From positions 1 through 44,342 of the forward strand of contig USHY01000005.1 in assembly GCA_900554635.1 (NCBI GenBank): DNA of 44,342 nucleotides, in the 5' to 3' direction. How positions within the stretch are numbered: position 1 is the stretch's first letter; each line of letters starts with the position of its first letter. Shown here in pieces: positions 1 through 7,917 of the stretch. A program made the translations under genes and the position numbers. The DNA is from an uncultured Clostridium sp. (GTDB lineage: Bacteria > Bacillota > Clostridia > TANB77 > CAG-508). Below the pieces are notes generated by a model that saw only the letters and a program-made list of their open reading frames with translations, did no database searches and was not told the origin of the DNA.

Positions 1-58
1 CGAACCTTGGACCCACCGGTTATGAGCCGGTTGCTCTGACCAACTGAGCTAAGGGAGC
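1..58 (-). tRNA. tRNA with CAT anticodon (Met, possibly Ile2), 3' end cut by window edge
   Basis: The reverse strand reads as a tRNA. The 5' acceptor strand GCTCCCT lies at 58-52, followed by TA, a D-arm GCTC...GAGC and an anticodon arm ACCGG-CTCATAA-CCGGT with anticodon CAT; the T-arm begins near 1. The 3' half of the acceptor is outside the window. A CAT anticodon fits elongator tRNA-Met, or tRNA-Ile2 if the C is modified to lysidine; I cannot tell which. The anticodon stem lacks the three G:C pairs of initiators. Confidence 0.9.
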
Positions 59-78
59 ATTTCTCGAACGCAAGAATT

Positions 79-107
79 ATTATAAGATATTTTTTGACAT
101 ATGTCAA
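79..107 (-). promoter_or_regulatory. Sigma-A-type promoter for the tRNA
   Basis: On the minus strand TTGACA (107-102) and TATAAT (84-79) are separated by exactly 17 bp. Transcription would start about 14 bp before the tRNA 5' end. Both hexamers match the consensus exactly. Confidence 0.8.
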
Positions 108-144
108 TACTTTTTCGAAAAAAATTTTTTTTTCTTGTAATTTT

Positions 145-173
145 TTTACAATACTGTATTTTTGTGGTATAAT
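145..173 (+). promoter_or_regulatory. Promoter of the hemolysin III gene
   Basis: TTTACA (145-150) and TATAAT (168-173) are 17 bp apart, and a TGG just before the -10 gives an extended -10. The predicted start near 180 leaves a 40-base leader with a GAAAGGG ribosome binding site before ATG 221. Confidence 0.7.
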
Positions 174-220
174 TCTATACAAAATTTAAAAACATATAAT
201 AAATAAGAAAGGGTGAAAAT

Positions 221-895
221 ATGAAAAGAACTAAATTAAAAGACAGAGTATTACCTACATACACAAAGGGAGAAGAAATCTTTAACATGGTTTCACATAT
301 TGTTGGTGCACCTCTTGGTATTGTGGCAATTGTTTTAGGAGTTATATTTTCAGCAATAAATAAAAACGGATATGGAATAGCATCAAGTATTGTTTATGGA
401 ATTACATTAATTTTGTTATATACCATGTCTAGTATTTATCATGGATTAAATCCAAAACTTAAAGCAAAAAAGGTATTCCAAATAATAGACCATTGTTCAA
501 TATTTTTACTAATAGCTGGTACATACACTCCATTTGCTTTGTGTACTTTAAGAGAATATAGTCCTGCCGTGGGATGGACTATATTTGGAATAGTGTGGGG
601 AATGGCTGCTATAGGAATAACTTTAAATGCAATAGATTTGAAAAAATTTAAAGTGTTTTCTATGATATGCTACTTATGTATGGGGTGGTGCATTATTGTA
701 AAAATAGGGGTTGTATTTAAACAACTTGGAACAACGGGTTTTGCGTTACTCCTATCAGGAGGAATAGTGTACACAGTGGGAGCAATTTTTTATGGACTAG
801 GCAAAAAGAAAAAATGGATGCACTCAATTTTCCATTTAGCATGTGTTGTTGGCAGTTTATTACAATTAATATGTATTTTACTATATGTAGTTTAA
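221..895 (+). CDS. Hemolysin III / PAQR-family membrane protein
   Basis: A 224-residue integral membrane protein of the hemolysin III (YqfA/PAQR) family. Family hallmarks are visible: SSIYHGL near residue 70 (first conserved His), DHCSIFLLIAGTYTPF around residues 90-105 (Asp-His region), and HSIFHLACVVGS near the C-terminus (last His pair). About seven hydrophobic helices can be drawn, which is the normal topology and length. Bacterial members are seven-helix proteins with a buried metal site, and the haemolysin name is historical. The gene has its own promoter and a GAAAGGG site before ATG 221, and appears to be monocistronic. Confidence 0.9.
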   Translation: MKRTKLKDRVLPTYTKGEEIFNMVSHIVGAPLGIVAIVLGVIFSAINKNGYGIASSIVYGITLILLYTMSSIYHGLNPKLKAKKVFQIIDHCSIFLLIAGTYTPFALCTLREYSPAVGWTIFGIVWGMAAIGITLNAIDLKKFKVFSMICYLCMGWCIIVKIGVVFKQLGTTGFALLLSGGIVYTVGAIFYGLGKKKKWMHSIFHLACVVGSLLQLICILLYVV

Positions 896-942
896 AATCT
901 ACTTTAAGCTTTGAAACATAAAGATGGAATTCGATATATTTT

Positions 943-953
943 TGTGCTATAAT
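943..953 (+). promoter_or_regulatory. Extended -10 promoter of the cell wall hydrolase gene
   Basis: TGC-TATAAT (945-953 region) forms an extended -10 about 35 bp before the GTG start. The -35 position (TGGAAT, 925-930) is a weak match. Confidence 0.5.
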
Positions 954-989
954 AAAGGTATATAATTTTAGAAAAGAGGTCACACAAGC

Positions 990-1652
990 GTGAATACTAG
1001 AACAAGACGGAAAAGACAATTAACCATGTTTTACTTTATATTTACCGTGATTATATACTTTGTTGTATTAGCAATTGTAATTTTTACATTTATGAAATGC
1101 AACAAAAGAATTGCAGGTATGAGTATAAGCAAACAGGATTGCATGGTAAGCAAAACTTTGCCTGATGTGCCTTCGATGGCTATTCAACATATAAAGTATG
1201 AAAATACTTTTTTATATGAAGAAGAATTGAAGGCTGAAGAGGAAAAAAGAAAACAAGAGGAGGAACAAAGAAAAAAGGATCTTATCGAAACTATTGCCAA
1301 AGTTGTGTATGCTGAAGCAAGAGGAGAGTCTTTTACAGGACAGGTTGCTGTTGCAGCAACAATTATGAACAGGCTTGAGTCTGAAGAATTTCCCAATGAA
1401 CTAACAAAAGTGCTTGAGCACTATACACCACGGTATAAAGAGGTTACAACCGAAATGCTTGAACAAAATCCTAGCTGCTTAAAGGCTGCTGAAAAAGCAT
1501 ACAATGGAGAAGACCCATTAGCAGAATTTTTAGGTGGTCCAACCTTGTTTTTCTACAATCCTGAAAAATCAGATGAAGATGAAGTAGAAGCAAGAAAAGA
1601 CATCGAAATAACTACTAGAGTTGGAAACCATGTTTTCTATTCAAAATGGTAA
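990..1652 (+). CDS. SleB-type cell wall hydrolase, membrane-anchored
   Basis: 220 residues starting at GTG 990, with AAGAGG ten bases upstream. A short Arg-rich N-terminus leads into one transmembrane helix (about residues 12-34), then a charged Glu/Lys coiled stretch (about 70-95), then a hydrolase_2 (SleB/CwlJ) domain. The core VVYAEARGE holds the expected catalytic Glu, and the domain ends with TLFFYNP...GNHVFY, typical of the family. Members cleave peptidoglycan, often spore cortex, during germination or cell-wall turnover. Notably, codons 7 (1008-1010) and 148 (1431-1433) are CGG. The frame is conserved on both sides of the second, so here CGG must be read as a triplet, unlike at 13 other CGG sites in this window. 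Confidence 0.88.
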   Translation: MNTRTRRKRQLTMFYFIFTVIIYFVVLAIVIFTFMKCNKRIAGMSISKQDCMVSKTLPDVPSMAIQHIKYENTFLYEEELKAEEEKRKQEEEQRKKDLIETIAKVVYAEARGESFTGQVAVAATIMNRLESEEFPNELTKVLEHYTPRYKEVTTEMLEQNPSCLKAAEKAYNGEDPLAEFLGGPTLFFYNPEKSDEDEVEARKDIEITTRVGNHVFYSKW

Positions 1653-1666
1653 ATAAAAACCTCTTA

Positions 1667-1693
1667 GAAAAGCAGAAGCAATTTCTGCTTTTT
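1667..1693 (+). terminator. Rho-independent terminator
   Basis: A GAAAAGCAGAA / TTCTGCTTTTTC hairpin with a five-base loop runs into TTTCTTTT just after the hydrolase gene. Confidence 0.75.
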
Positions 1694-1785
1694 CTTTTAA
1701 AATATTTAACAATTCTATTTACAAAACCCCAAAAATATGATAAAACTACACTTGAAAAAATATGTATAAAAGGAGAGAAAGTATT

Positions 1786-2613
1786 TTGAAAATTAAAGAT
1801 GTAAATGAATTACAAGCTTATGCAAATAAGATTAGACAAGATGTTATAAAGGCTGTGTACAATGCTAAGTCTGGACATCCTGGCGGTTCATTATCAATAG
1901 CAGAAATACTTGCAGTACTTTATTTTAACCAGATGAATATTGATGAGAAAAATCCTAGAGCAAAAGAAAGGGATCGACTAGTTCTTTCTAAAGGACATAC
2001 TTCACCTGCTTTATACAGTGCATTAGCCTTAAGAGGATTTTTTGATGAAGAGGAATTAATAAATTTTAGAAAAATTGATAGCAATTTGCAAGGTCATCCA
2101 GATATGTGGAAAATTCCAGGCGTAGATGCTTCAACCGGATCATTAGGACAAGGATTATCTATTGCAAATGGAATGGCTCTTGGTTCTAAATTAAATAAAG
2201 AAGGGATAAGAGTTTATTGCATTTGTGGAGATGGAGAAATAGAGGAAGGCCAAATCTGGGAAGCAGCAATGACTTCAGCACACTATAAACTAGATAATTT
2301 ATGCCTAATAATAGATAACAATAACCTTCAAATAGATGGAAAAGTTAGTAATGTTATGAACATCTATCCAATTGATGAAAAATTTAAAAGCTTTGGATTT
2401 GAAACAATTAATGTTGATGGACATAACATCCAAGAACTAATTTCTGCATTTGAACAAGCAAAAAAGATAAAAGGAAAACCAACTGTAATTATTGCAAACA
2501 CCATAAAAGGCAATGGAGTATCATTTATGGAAAATGAAGCCGAATGGCATGGAAAGGCACCAAATGATGAACAATACAAACAAGCAATGTTAGAATTAGG
2601 AGGTGCTATATAA
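1786..2613 (+). CDS. tktA: Transketolase, N-terminal (thiamine-diphosphate binding) subunit
   Basis: First half of a split transketolase, the layout common in Firmicutes and archaea. I place the start at TTG 1786, ten bases after an AGGAG site at 1771; the in-frame ATG at 1762 lies upstream of that site. The protein opens with a KSGHPGGSLS motif and carries the thiamine-diphosphate motif GDGEIEEGQIWEAAM ending in DNNNLQIDG (about residues 145-190). Length (about 275 residues) is normal. It transfers two-carbon units in the non-oxidative pentose phosphate pathway. Its TAA overlaps the ATG of the next gene (TAATG), so the two subunits are probably translationally coupled. Confidence 0.93.
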   Translation: MKIKDVNELQAYANKIRQDVIKAVYNAKSGHPGGSLSIAEILAVLYFNQMNIDEKNPRAKERDRLVLSKGHTSPALYSALALRGFFDEEELINFRKIDSNLQGHPDMWKIPGVDASTGSLGQGLSIANGMALGSKLNKEGIRVYCICGDGEIEEGQIWEAAMTSAHYKLDNLCLIIDNNNLQIDGKVSNVMNIYPIDEKFKSFGFETINVDGHNIQELISAFEQAKKIKGKPTVIIANTIKGNGVSFMENEAEWHGKAPNDEQYKQAMLELGGAI

Positions 2614-3546
2614 TGAATGAAGAAATAAAAATAGCAACACGCCAGAGTTATGGAGAAACATTAGAAAAACTAGGAGAAAAAAATGAAAATATAGTAGTGT
2701 TTGATAGCGATTTATCAGGTGCAACTAAAACAAGTATATTTGCAAAAAGATTCCCAGAAAGATTTTTTGATATGGGAATAGCAGAACAAGACATGATGAG
2801 CACAGCAGCAGGAATTTCAACATTTGGAAAAATTCCATTTGCAAGCACATTTGCCATGTTTGCAACAGGAAGATGCTATGACCAAATAAGAAATAGTATA
2901 TGCTATCCAAACTTAAATGTAAAAATATGCGCAACACACAGTGGAATAACAGTAGGCGAAGACCGGAGCAACACACCAAATGCTTGAAGATATAGGCTTA
3001 ATGAGAGGACTTCCTAACATGAAAGTAATGTGTACATCAGATGATATTCAAACTCGTTGGGCAGTAGAAAAAATAGCAGAGATTGAAGGACCTGTATATT
3101 TAAGACTTTGCAGACTAGCTACACCAGTAATCTATAATGAAAATCAAAAATTTGAATTCGGAAAAGCAGTTCAAATTGGGGATGGAGAAGATGCAGCAGT
3201 ATTTGCAACAGGTGTTACTGTATCAGAAGCTATAAAAGCACAAGAAAATCTTAAACAAAGGGGAATAAACATTAGAGTTATAGACATCCACACAATAAAG
3301 CCAATAGATAAAGAAATGATAATAAAATGTGCAAAAGAAACAAAAAAACTAATATCCATAGAAGACCACAGTATAATAAATGGGCTAGGCACAGCAATAT
3401 CAGATGTATTAACAGAAGAATATCCAACAAAGCTAATTAAAATGGGAATAAAAGACACATTTGGAAAATCTGGAAAAGCATCAGAATTGCTAAAATACTA
3501 CAACCTAACAGCAGAAGCAATAGAAAAGACAATTGAAAATCAATAA
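2613..3546 (+). CDS. tktB: Transketolase, C-terminal subunit, joined across one CGG +1 site
   Basis: Second transketolase subunit: pyrimidine-binding domain followed by the C-terminal domain. Read naively it breaks after HSGITVGED. Codon 118 is CGG (2964-2966), and continuing in that frame gives RSNTPNA and a stop. Skipping C2964 restores HSGITVGED-G-ATHQMLEDIGLMRG, the conserved transketolase and DXS motif, and a 310-residue protein ending at 3546, the usual length. The restored glycine is a strongly conserved position. AGGAGG at 2598 precedes ATG 2613, which overlaps the tktA stop. A split gene or pseudogene would be the conventional call; I favour a recoded functional gene because the same change recurs across the window. 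Confidence 0.85.
2964..2966 (+). other. CGG +1 site in tktB
   Basis: GAC-C-GGA. The extra C precedes the Gly codon of the EDGATHQ motif; the downstream frame (GGA GCA ACA CAC) is the family frame. Confidence 0.85.
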
Positions 3547-3557
3547 GGAGGTAGCAA

Positions 3558-3758
3558 ATGATAAAAAAACAAGAAAAGGGAATTACACTCGTAGTATTAA
3601 TAATAACAATTATACTTCTTCTAATACTATGTGGACTAACATTTGAATTTACACTAAACGGAAAAGAAATCAACGCTACAAAAAATGTAGCAAACCAAAG
3701 TGAACAACAAATGAACACACAAGAAGAAATGCTAAATGAAATAAAAAACTTAATTTAA
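3558..3758 (+). CDS. Mini prepilin-like protein (66 residues)
   Basis: A short protein beginning MIKKQEKGITLVVLIITI. It has a prepilin peptidase-type leader, a cleavage point after EKG and a hydrophobic helix of about 20 residues, then a polar tail of about 35 residues with no recognisable domain. Such N-termini are used by type IV pilins and pseudopilins; the Glu normally at position 5 is replaced by hydrophobic residues. It has a good AAGGAGG site and starts 12 bases after tktB, so it is probably cotranscribed with the transketolase. Whether it is a minor pilin, an assembly component or a truncated copy of the larger pilin-like genes at 24911 and 37321 cannot be decided here. Confidence 0.6.
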   Translation: MIKKQEKGITLVVLIITIILLLILCGLTFEFTLNGKEINATKNVANQSEQQMNTQEEMLNEIKNLI

Positions 3759-3816
3759 GACTAAAAAAAACAAATATTACAATTATATGACATTTAATAA
3801 AAAAACATAAAATTTA

Positions 3817-3845
3817 TTGCTTTTTTAATAAAAAATTATTATAAT
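3817..3845 (+). promoter_or_regulatory. Promoter of ftsEX and the downstream cell-wall genes
   Basis: TTGCTT (3817-3822) and TATAAT (3840-3845) with a 17 bp spacer, 37 bases before the ftsE start. Confidence 0.65.
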
Positions 3846-3881
3846 TAATATGTAAAATATCATTAAAAATGAGGGAAAAAA

Positions 3882-4563
3882 ATGATTGAATTTAAAAATG
3901 TATCAAAAACATATAGTACAGGAACAGAAGCTGTTCACGATGCTAGCTTTAAAATAGATAAAGGCGATTTTGCTTTCCTAGTACGGACAATCAGGTTCAG
4001 GTAAATCAACACTAATAAAATTAATACTAAAAGAGGAGGAACCTACAAGTGGTACAATAATTATTAATGGAAAAGATACCACATTCTTAAAACCAAAAAG
4101 AGTACCATATTTAAGAAGAAGCATGGGTGTGGTTTTCCAAGATTTTAGGCTATTAGCAGATAAAACAGTATATGATAATGTTGCTTTTGCAATGAACATA
4201 GTAAAAGCAACTCCAAAACACATTAGAAGACAAGTTCCAATGGTATTATCACTAGTTGGTCTAAGTGGAAAAGCTAAAGCATACCCAGATGAATTATCTG
4301 GAGGAGAGCAACAAAGAGTAGCTCTTGCAAGAGCGCTTGTAAACAACCCATCAATGATAATTGCAGATGAGCCAACAGGAAACTTAGATCCTGATACCGC
4401 TTGGGACATAATGACACTTTTAAATGAAATAAACCTTAGAGGAACAACAGTGGTAATAGCAACACATGCAAAAGATATTGTTGACAAAATGAAAAAAAGA
4501 GTAATAGAAATTGAAAAAGGTATTATAGTAAGAGATGATAGAAAAGGTGGTTATAACAAGTGA
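3882..4563 (+). CDS. ftsE: FtsE cell-division ABC ATPase, joined across a CGG +1 site in Walker A
   Basis: ATPase of the FtsEX complex, which drives peptidoglycan hydrolase activation at the septum. ATG 3882 follows GAGGG. Codon 35 is CGG (3984-3986), at FLV-C-GQSGSGKST: skipping C3984 restores a perfect Walker A, and the skipped base sits before its first, invariant glycine. Downstream are the Q-loop VVFQDFRL, the signature LSGGEQQRVALARAL, Walker B MIIADEPTGNLD and the H-loop ATHAKD. The restored protein has 226 residues, the normal FtsE length. Without recoding only 5' and 3' fragments would exist, and the 3' fragment would lack Walker A. The stop overlaps the GTG of ftsX. Confidence 0.9.
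3984..3986 (+). other. CGG +1 site in ftsE
   Basis: GTA-C-GGA CAA TCA GGT. The extra C lies directly before the first glycine of the P-loop. A substitution other than Gly here would be expected to damage nucleotide binding, which supports Gly as the decoded residue. Confidence 0.88.
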
Positions 4564-5456
4564 GATATAGTGTAATAGGTTATTTCCTTAGTGAAGGATT
4601 TAGAAATGTTTTTAAAAATAAAAAATCAACAATTTCATGCTTGGGCGTAATGTGTGTAACAATGCTAATGTTTGGTGTGTTTTTCTCTATAGGCAAAAAT
4701 ATAACACATATGGTGGAAAATGTTGAAGATTCACAAGCAATAAGAGTATTCTTCAAAAATGATGCGACAGAAGAAGAAATTTCAGAAATGAAAGAAAAAA
4801 TAATGGCTATAAATGGAGTGGCAACAGCTGAACGAAGAACAAAAGAAGATGCTTTCAATGAAGCTAAAAAGTATCTTGATGGACATACATCTCTTATGGA
4901 TGGAATGGAACCAGACTTTTTCTCAGATTCATACATAGTAACACTATCTGATTTGGACTTAAATGAAAGTGTACAAGCTGAAATGCAAAAATTGCCACAT
5001 TTCAAAAGAATCGCAAGTAGTAACCAAACAATAAGTGCATTGTCAACAATTGGAAAATGGATAAGAATTGTTACAGGAACAATTCTCGTTATTCTTATCT
5101 TAATTTCAATATTTATAATAGCAAATACAATAAAACTAACAGTACATGCAAGAAGAAAAGAAATTTCAATAATGAAATATGTAGGTGCAACAAATAGCTT
5201 TATTAGAACACCATTTATGATTGAAGGTATAATAATAGGACTAACATCAAGTGCTATTTCACTTGGACTAGTTGGGGCAATATATAATTGGTGTGCAATA
5301 AAAATGGCACAGTCTGAAACAATCCAACTAATTGGAATTAATATGCTACAATTTTCTGATTTATTTTCAAGCATATTAATAGTATTTATAATCTTAGGAG
5401 TAGGCATAGGAATTTTGGGAAGTAGAATTTCAATGAAAAAATACTTAGATGTTTAG
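4560..5456 (+). CDS. ftsX: FtsX cell-division ABC permease
   Basis: 298 residues starting at GTG 4560, four bases before the end of ftsE (GTGA overlap). It has an N-terminal cytoplasmic segment, TM1 (about residues 23-45), a large extracellular domain (about 50-165), then three C-terminal helices of the FtsX/MacB permease core. The family-typical RKEISIMKYVGATNSFIRTPF motif follows TM2. FtsX couples FtsE ATP hydrolysis to extracellular activators of peptidoglycan hydrolases. The two coiled-coil M23 proteins encoded next are likely partners. Confidence 0.95.
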   Translation: MRYSVIGYFLSEGFRNVFKNKKSTISCLGVMCVTMLMFGVFFSIGKNITHMVENVEDSQAIRVFFKNDATEEEISEMKEKIMAINGVATAERRTKEDAFNEAKKYLDGHTSLMDGMEPDFFSDSYIVTLSDLDLNESVQAEMQKLPHFKRIASSNQTISALSTIGKWIRIVTGTILVILILISIFIIANTIKLTVHARRKEISIMKYVGATNSFIRTPFMIEGIIIGLTSSAISLGLVGAIYNWCAIKMAQSETIQLIGINMLQFSDLFSSILIVFIILGVGIGILGSRISMKKYLDV

Positions 5457-5471
5457 AAGAAAGGAGTAATA

Positions 5472-6635
5472 GTGAAAAGGAAGATTTGCATTACAGTAAT
5501 TACAGTATTACTTATTTTTGCTGGAGGCTGCAAAGCTGCCCAGGCTATTACTTCAATTGAACTTGAACAAAAAAGGGCAGAACTAAAAGAAAAAATAAGC
5601 CAAGCAGGAAAAAACATAGAAAACATAAATGTTGAGGTAACAAAAAACCTTGAAACGATAACTAATTTAGACCAAGAAATTGGTGGATATGAAGAACAAA
5701 TACAATCAGTATCTGAGAGTTTAAACAAAATAGAAAAACAAATAAAGCAAACTGAAAACACTTTAGAAACAATTCAAGAAAGGTATGATAAGCAACAAGA
5801 ACTACTAAAAACAAGGCTAGTATATATGTTTGAAAGCGGTGAAACAAGGTATTTAGATGTTTTACTGAATGCAACTAGTATTGTTGACTTCATAACTCGT
5901 TATTATTATATTACAGAAATTGCACAATATGATAGAGACTTTTTAGATACAATTCAAAAAGAAAAAGATCAAATAGAAGCCGTAAAAGATAACCTAAAAA
6001 TTAGCAAAGAAAATTTAAAAACAATAAAAGCACAACAAAAGAAAATGGAAATATCTTTAGAAAATGCCAAAGTTGAAAGAAACAGTTATATTAACAATTT
6101 AAGCACAGAAGAGAAAAAACTAAAAAACGAAATAGATTTATATCAACAAGAACTAGATTTAGTTGAATTAGAAATACTAATGACAGCACTTGATGGAACT
6201 GATGGAAGATATGTTGGAGGAATATTTGCATGGCCAGCACCAGGTTATTATTCAATAACATCTCCATATGGAATGAGGATTCACCCAGTTTTGAAAAAAT
6301 ATGCAAATCATTCCGGAATGGATATAGGAGCACCAATGGGAAGCTATGCAATAGCTGCAAATGATGGAATTGTTACAAAATCCACATACTCATATTCATA
6401 TGGAAATATGGTTATGATTGACCATGGAGGAGGAGTTTCAACATTATATGCACATGGCTCAGAACTTATAGCACAAGTTGGGGATGTAGTTAAAAGAGGA
6501 GATCCAGTACTAAAGGTAGGATCAACAGGGTGGTCAACAGGCCCACACTTACATTTTGAAATTAGAATAAATGGAAAAACCGTAGACCCATATCAATATG
6601 TAATATCAAATACAAGCTTAAATGTTGGAGAATAA
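5472..6635 (+). CDS. Secreted coiled-coil M23 peptidase (EnvC/CwlO-like), copy 1
   Basis: 387 residues from GTG 5472, ten bases after AAAGGAG. An N-terminal signal sequence ends near AAQA. Then comes a long coiled coil (about residues 25-245) with the central motif LLKTRLVYMFESGETRYLDVLL typical of EnvC/PcsB-like proteins broken into two helices, then a LytM/M23 domain. The zinc ligands His280 and Asp284 (HSGMD) and the HLH pair at about 359-361 are present, so it should be an active endopeptidase. The position right after ftsX suggests it is a peptidoglycan hydrolase or activator controlled by FtsEX through its coiled coil. Confidence 0.9.
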   Translation: MKRKICITVITVLLIFAGGCKAAQAITSIELEQKRAELKEKISQAGKNIENINVEVTKNLETITNLDQEIGGYEEQIQSVSESLNKIEKQIKQTENTLETIQERYDKQQELLKTRLVYMFESGETRYLDVLLNATSIVDFITRYYYITEIAQYDRDFLDTIQKEKDQIEAVKDNLKISKENLKTIKAQQKKMEISLENAKVERNSYINNLSTEEKKLKNEIDLYQQELDLVELEILMTALDGTDGRYVGGIFAWPAPGYYSITSPYGMRIHPVLKKYANHSGMDIGAPMGSYAIAANDGIVTKSTYSYSYGNMVMIDHGGGVSTLYAHGSELIAQVGDVVKRGDPVLKVGSTGWSTGPHLHFEIRINGKTVDPYQYVISNTSLNVGE

Positions 6636-6654
6636 CGGATAAAAGGAAGGTATA

Positions 6655-7827
6655 ATGATGTTAAAAAAATTTTTAAAAATTACATTAGTAATTATAATTG
6701 TAGCAACAATAGCATTATCTGGAAATATTATGATAGCACTTGCTACAACACAATCTGACCTAAATGATATACAAGATAAAATTGATAATACAAAACAGGA
6801 AATAGTACAAGTAGAGAAAAAACTTTCAGCAGCAATGGAATCAATTCAATCCTTAAATGCTGAAATAGCAGGATATGAGACAGAAATATCTGATTTGAAT
6901 TACAAAATTGATGAGGTAACAAATAAAATAGAAGAAACAGAAGTAGAACTAAAACAAGCAGAAGAAGACTATTCTCACCAAGAAGAACTGTTAAGAAGTA
7001 GATTAGTAGCAATGTATGAAGCTGGAGAAACAACATATTTAGATGTTTTATTATCATCTAAAAATGTTACAGATTTCATAAGTAAATATTACATTGTATC
7101 AGAAATAGCTGAAAGTGATAAAAATCTATTAGACCAAATGGAAGCAAATAAAACCAGTATAGAGGAAACAAAAAAACAATTAGAAGCAAGCAAAGAACAA
7201 ATTGAATCTTTAAAGAAAAGCAAAGTTGATACAGCAGATTCTTTGAAAAAATCTCAAAAAGTAAAGCAAGCATATGTTGACCAATTAAATGAAGAAGATT
7301 CAGCATTAAATGAAGATTTGGAACAATTTGAAAAAGACAAAAAAGAAATTCAAGCAGAATTAGAAAGAATTGCAAGAGAAAATAATGGAGGAAAAACAGT
7401 AGTTGCTGGAGACCCAAGTGAAGCAGGATACATATTCCCAGTTGAAGGGTTAAATATTTATAACATAAACAGAAGATATTATCCATCATACCCAGGACAT
7501 ACTGGTGTAGATATTAATATTAATGTAAAAGGAAGAAGAGTAATAGCAGCTAAGGCTGGAACTGTAAGAATTTCAGCAGCTCAAAGAAATGCAAATGGTA
7601 CATATAGAAGTTATGGAGAATATGTTGTAATTGACCACCATGATGGAACAATGACTTTATATGGACACATGTCACCTAACTCAAGGCAGGTATCTGCAGG
7701 CGATGAAGTAGCACAAGGACAAGTTCTTGGTATTGTTGGAACAACAGGAAATTCAACAGGTCTACACTTACATTTTGAGGTAAGAATAAATGGTAAATGT
7801 GTAAATCCATTGCCTTACTTACAATAA
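6655..7827 (+). CDS. Secreted coiled-coil M23 peptidase (EnvC/CwlO-like), copy 2
   Basis: A 390-residue paralogue of the preceding gene with the same plan: signal sequence (cleavage near ALA-TTQ, about residue 30), coiled coil (about 35-245) containing LLRSRLVAMYEAGETTYLDVLL, then an M23 domain. HTGVD and LHLHFE supply the zinc ligands. ATGs at 6655 and 6658 both follow AAGGAAGG. The central hairpin motif shared with copy 1 shows a tandem duplication, while the linkers before the M23 domains differ. The pair probably forms FtsEX-dependent hydrolases with different substrates or timing. Confidence 0.9.
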   Translation: MMLKKFLKITLVIIIVATIALSGNIMIALATTQSDLNDIQDKIDNTKQEIVQVEKKLSAAMESIQSLNAEIAGYETEISDLNYKIDEVTNKIEETEVELKQAEEDYSHQEELLRSRLVAMYEAGETTYLDVLLSSKNVTDFISKYYIVSEIAESDKNLLDQMEANKTSIEETKKQLEASKEQIESLKKSKVDTADSLKKSQKVKQAYVDQLNEEDSALNEDLEQFEKDKKEIQAELERIARENNGGKTVVAGDPSEAGYIFPVEGLNIYNINRRYYPSYPGHTGVDININVKGRRVIAAKAGTVRISAAQRNANGTYRSYGEYVVIDHHDGTMTLYGHMSPNSRQVSAGDEVAQGQVLGIVGTTGNSTGLHLHFEVRINGKCVNPLPYLQ

Positions 7828-7869
7828 TAAAATAAAAAAATGTGAATATAATAAAACAAAAGACAATAA

Positions 7870-7888
7870 GGCGGGCCTTAAGCTCGCC
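7870..7888 (+). promoter_or_regulatory. GC-rich hairpin in the leader of the carboxyl-terminal protease gene
   Basis: GGCGGGC / GCTCGCC with loop CTTAA (one G·U pair), unusually GC-rich for this genome. No T-run follows, so it is not a classical terminator. It may be an mRNA-processing or stabilising element between the M23 genes and ctpA. Confidence 0.45.
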
Positions 7889-7917
7889 TAAGTTGTGGTA
7901 AATTGGGAGGAAACATG

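Noticed and set aside
2613..3546. Split genes as ordinary pseudogenes
   Set aside because: All interruptions are the same one-base change at the same codon position, in essential-type genes with otherwise clean sequence. Decay would give mixed indels and stops.
3984..3986. prfB-like programmed frameshift
   Set aside because: No stop codon at the site, no upstream Shine-Dalgarno-like element at fixed distance, and no shared P-site codon.
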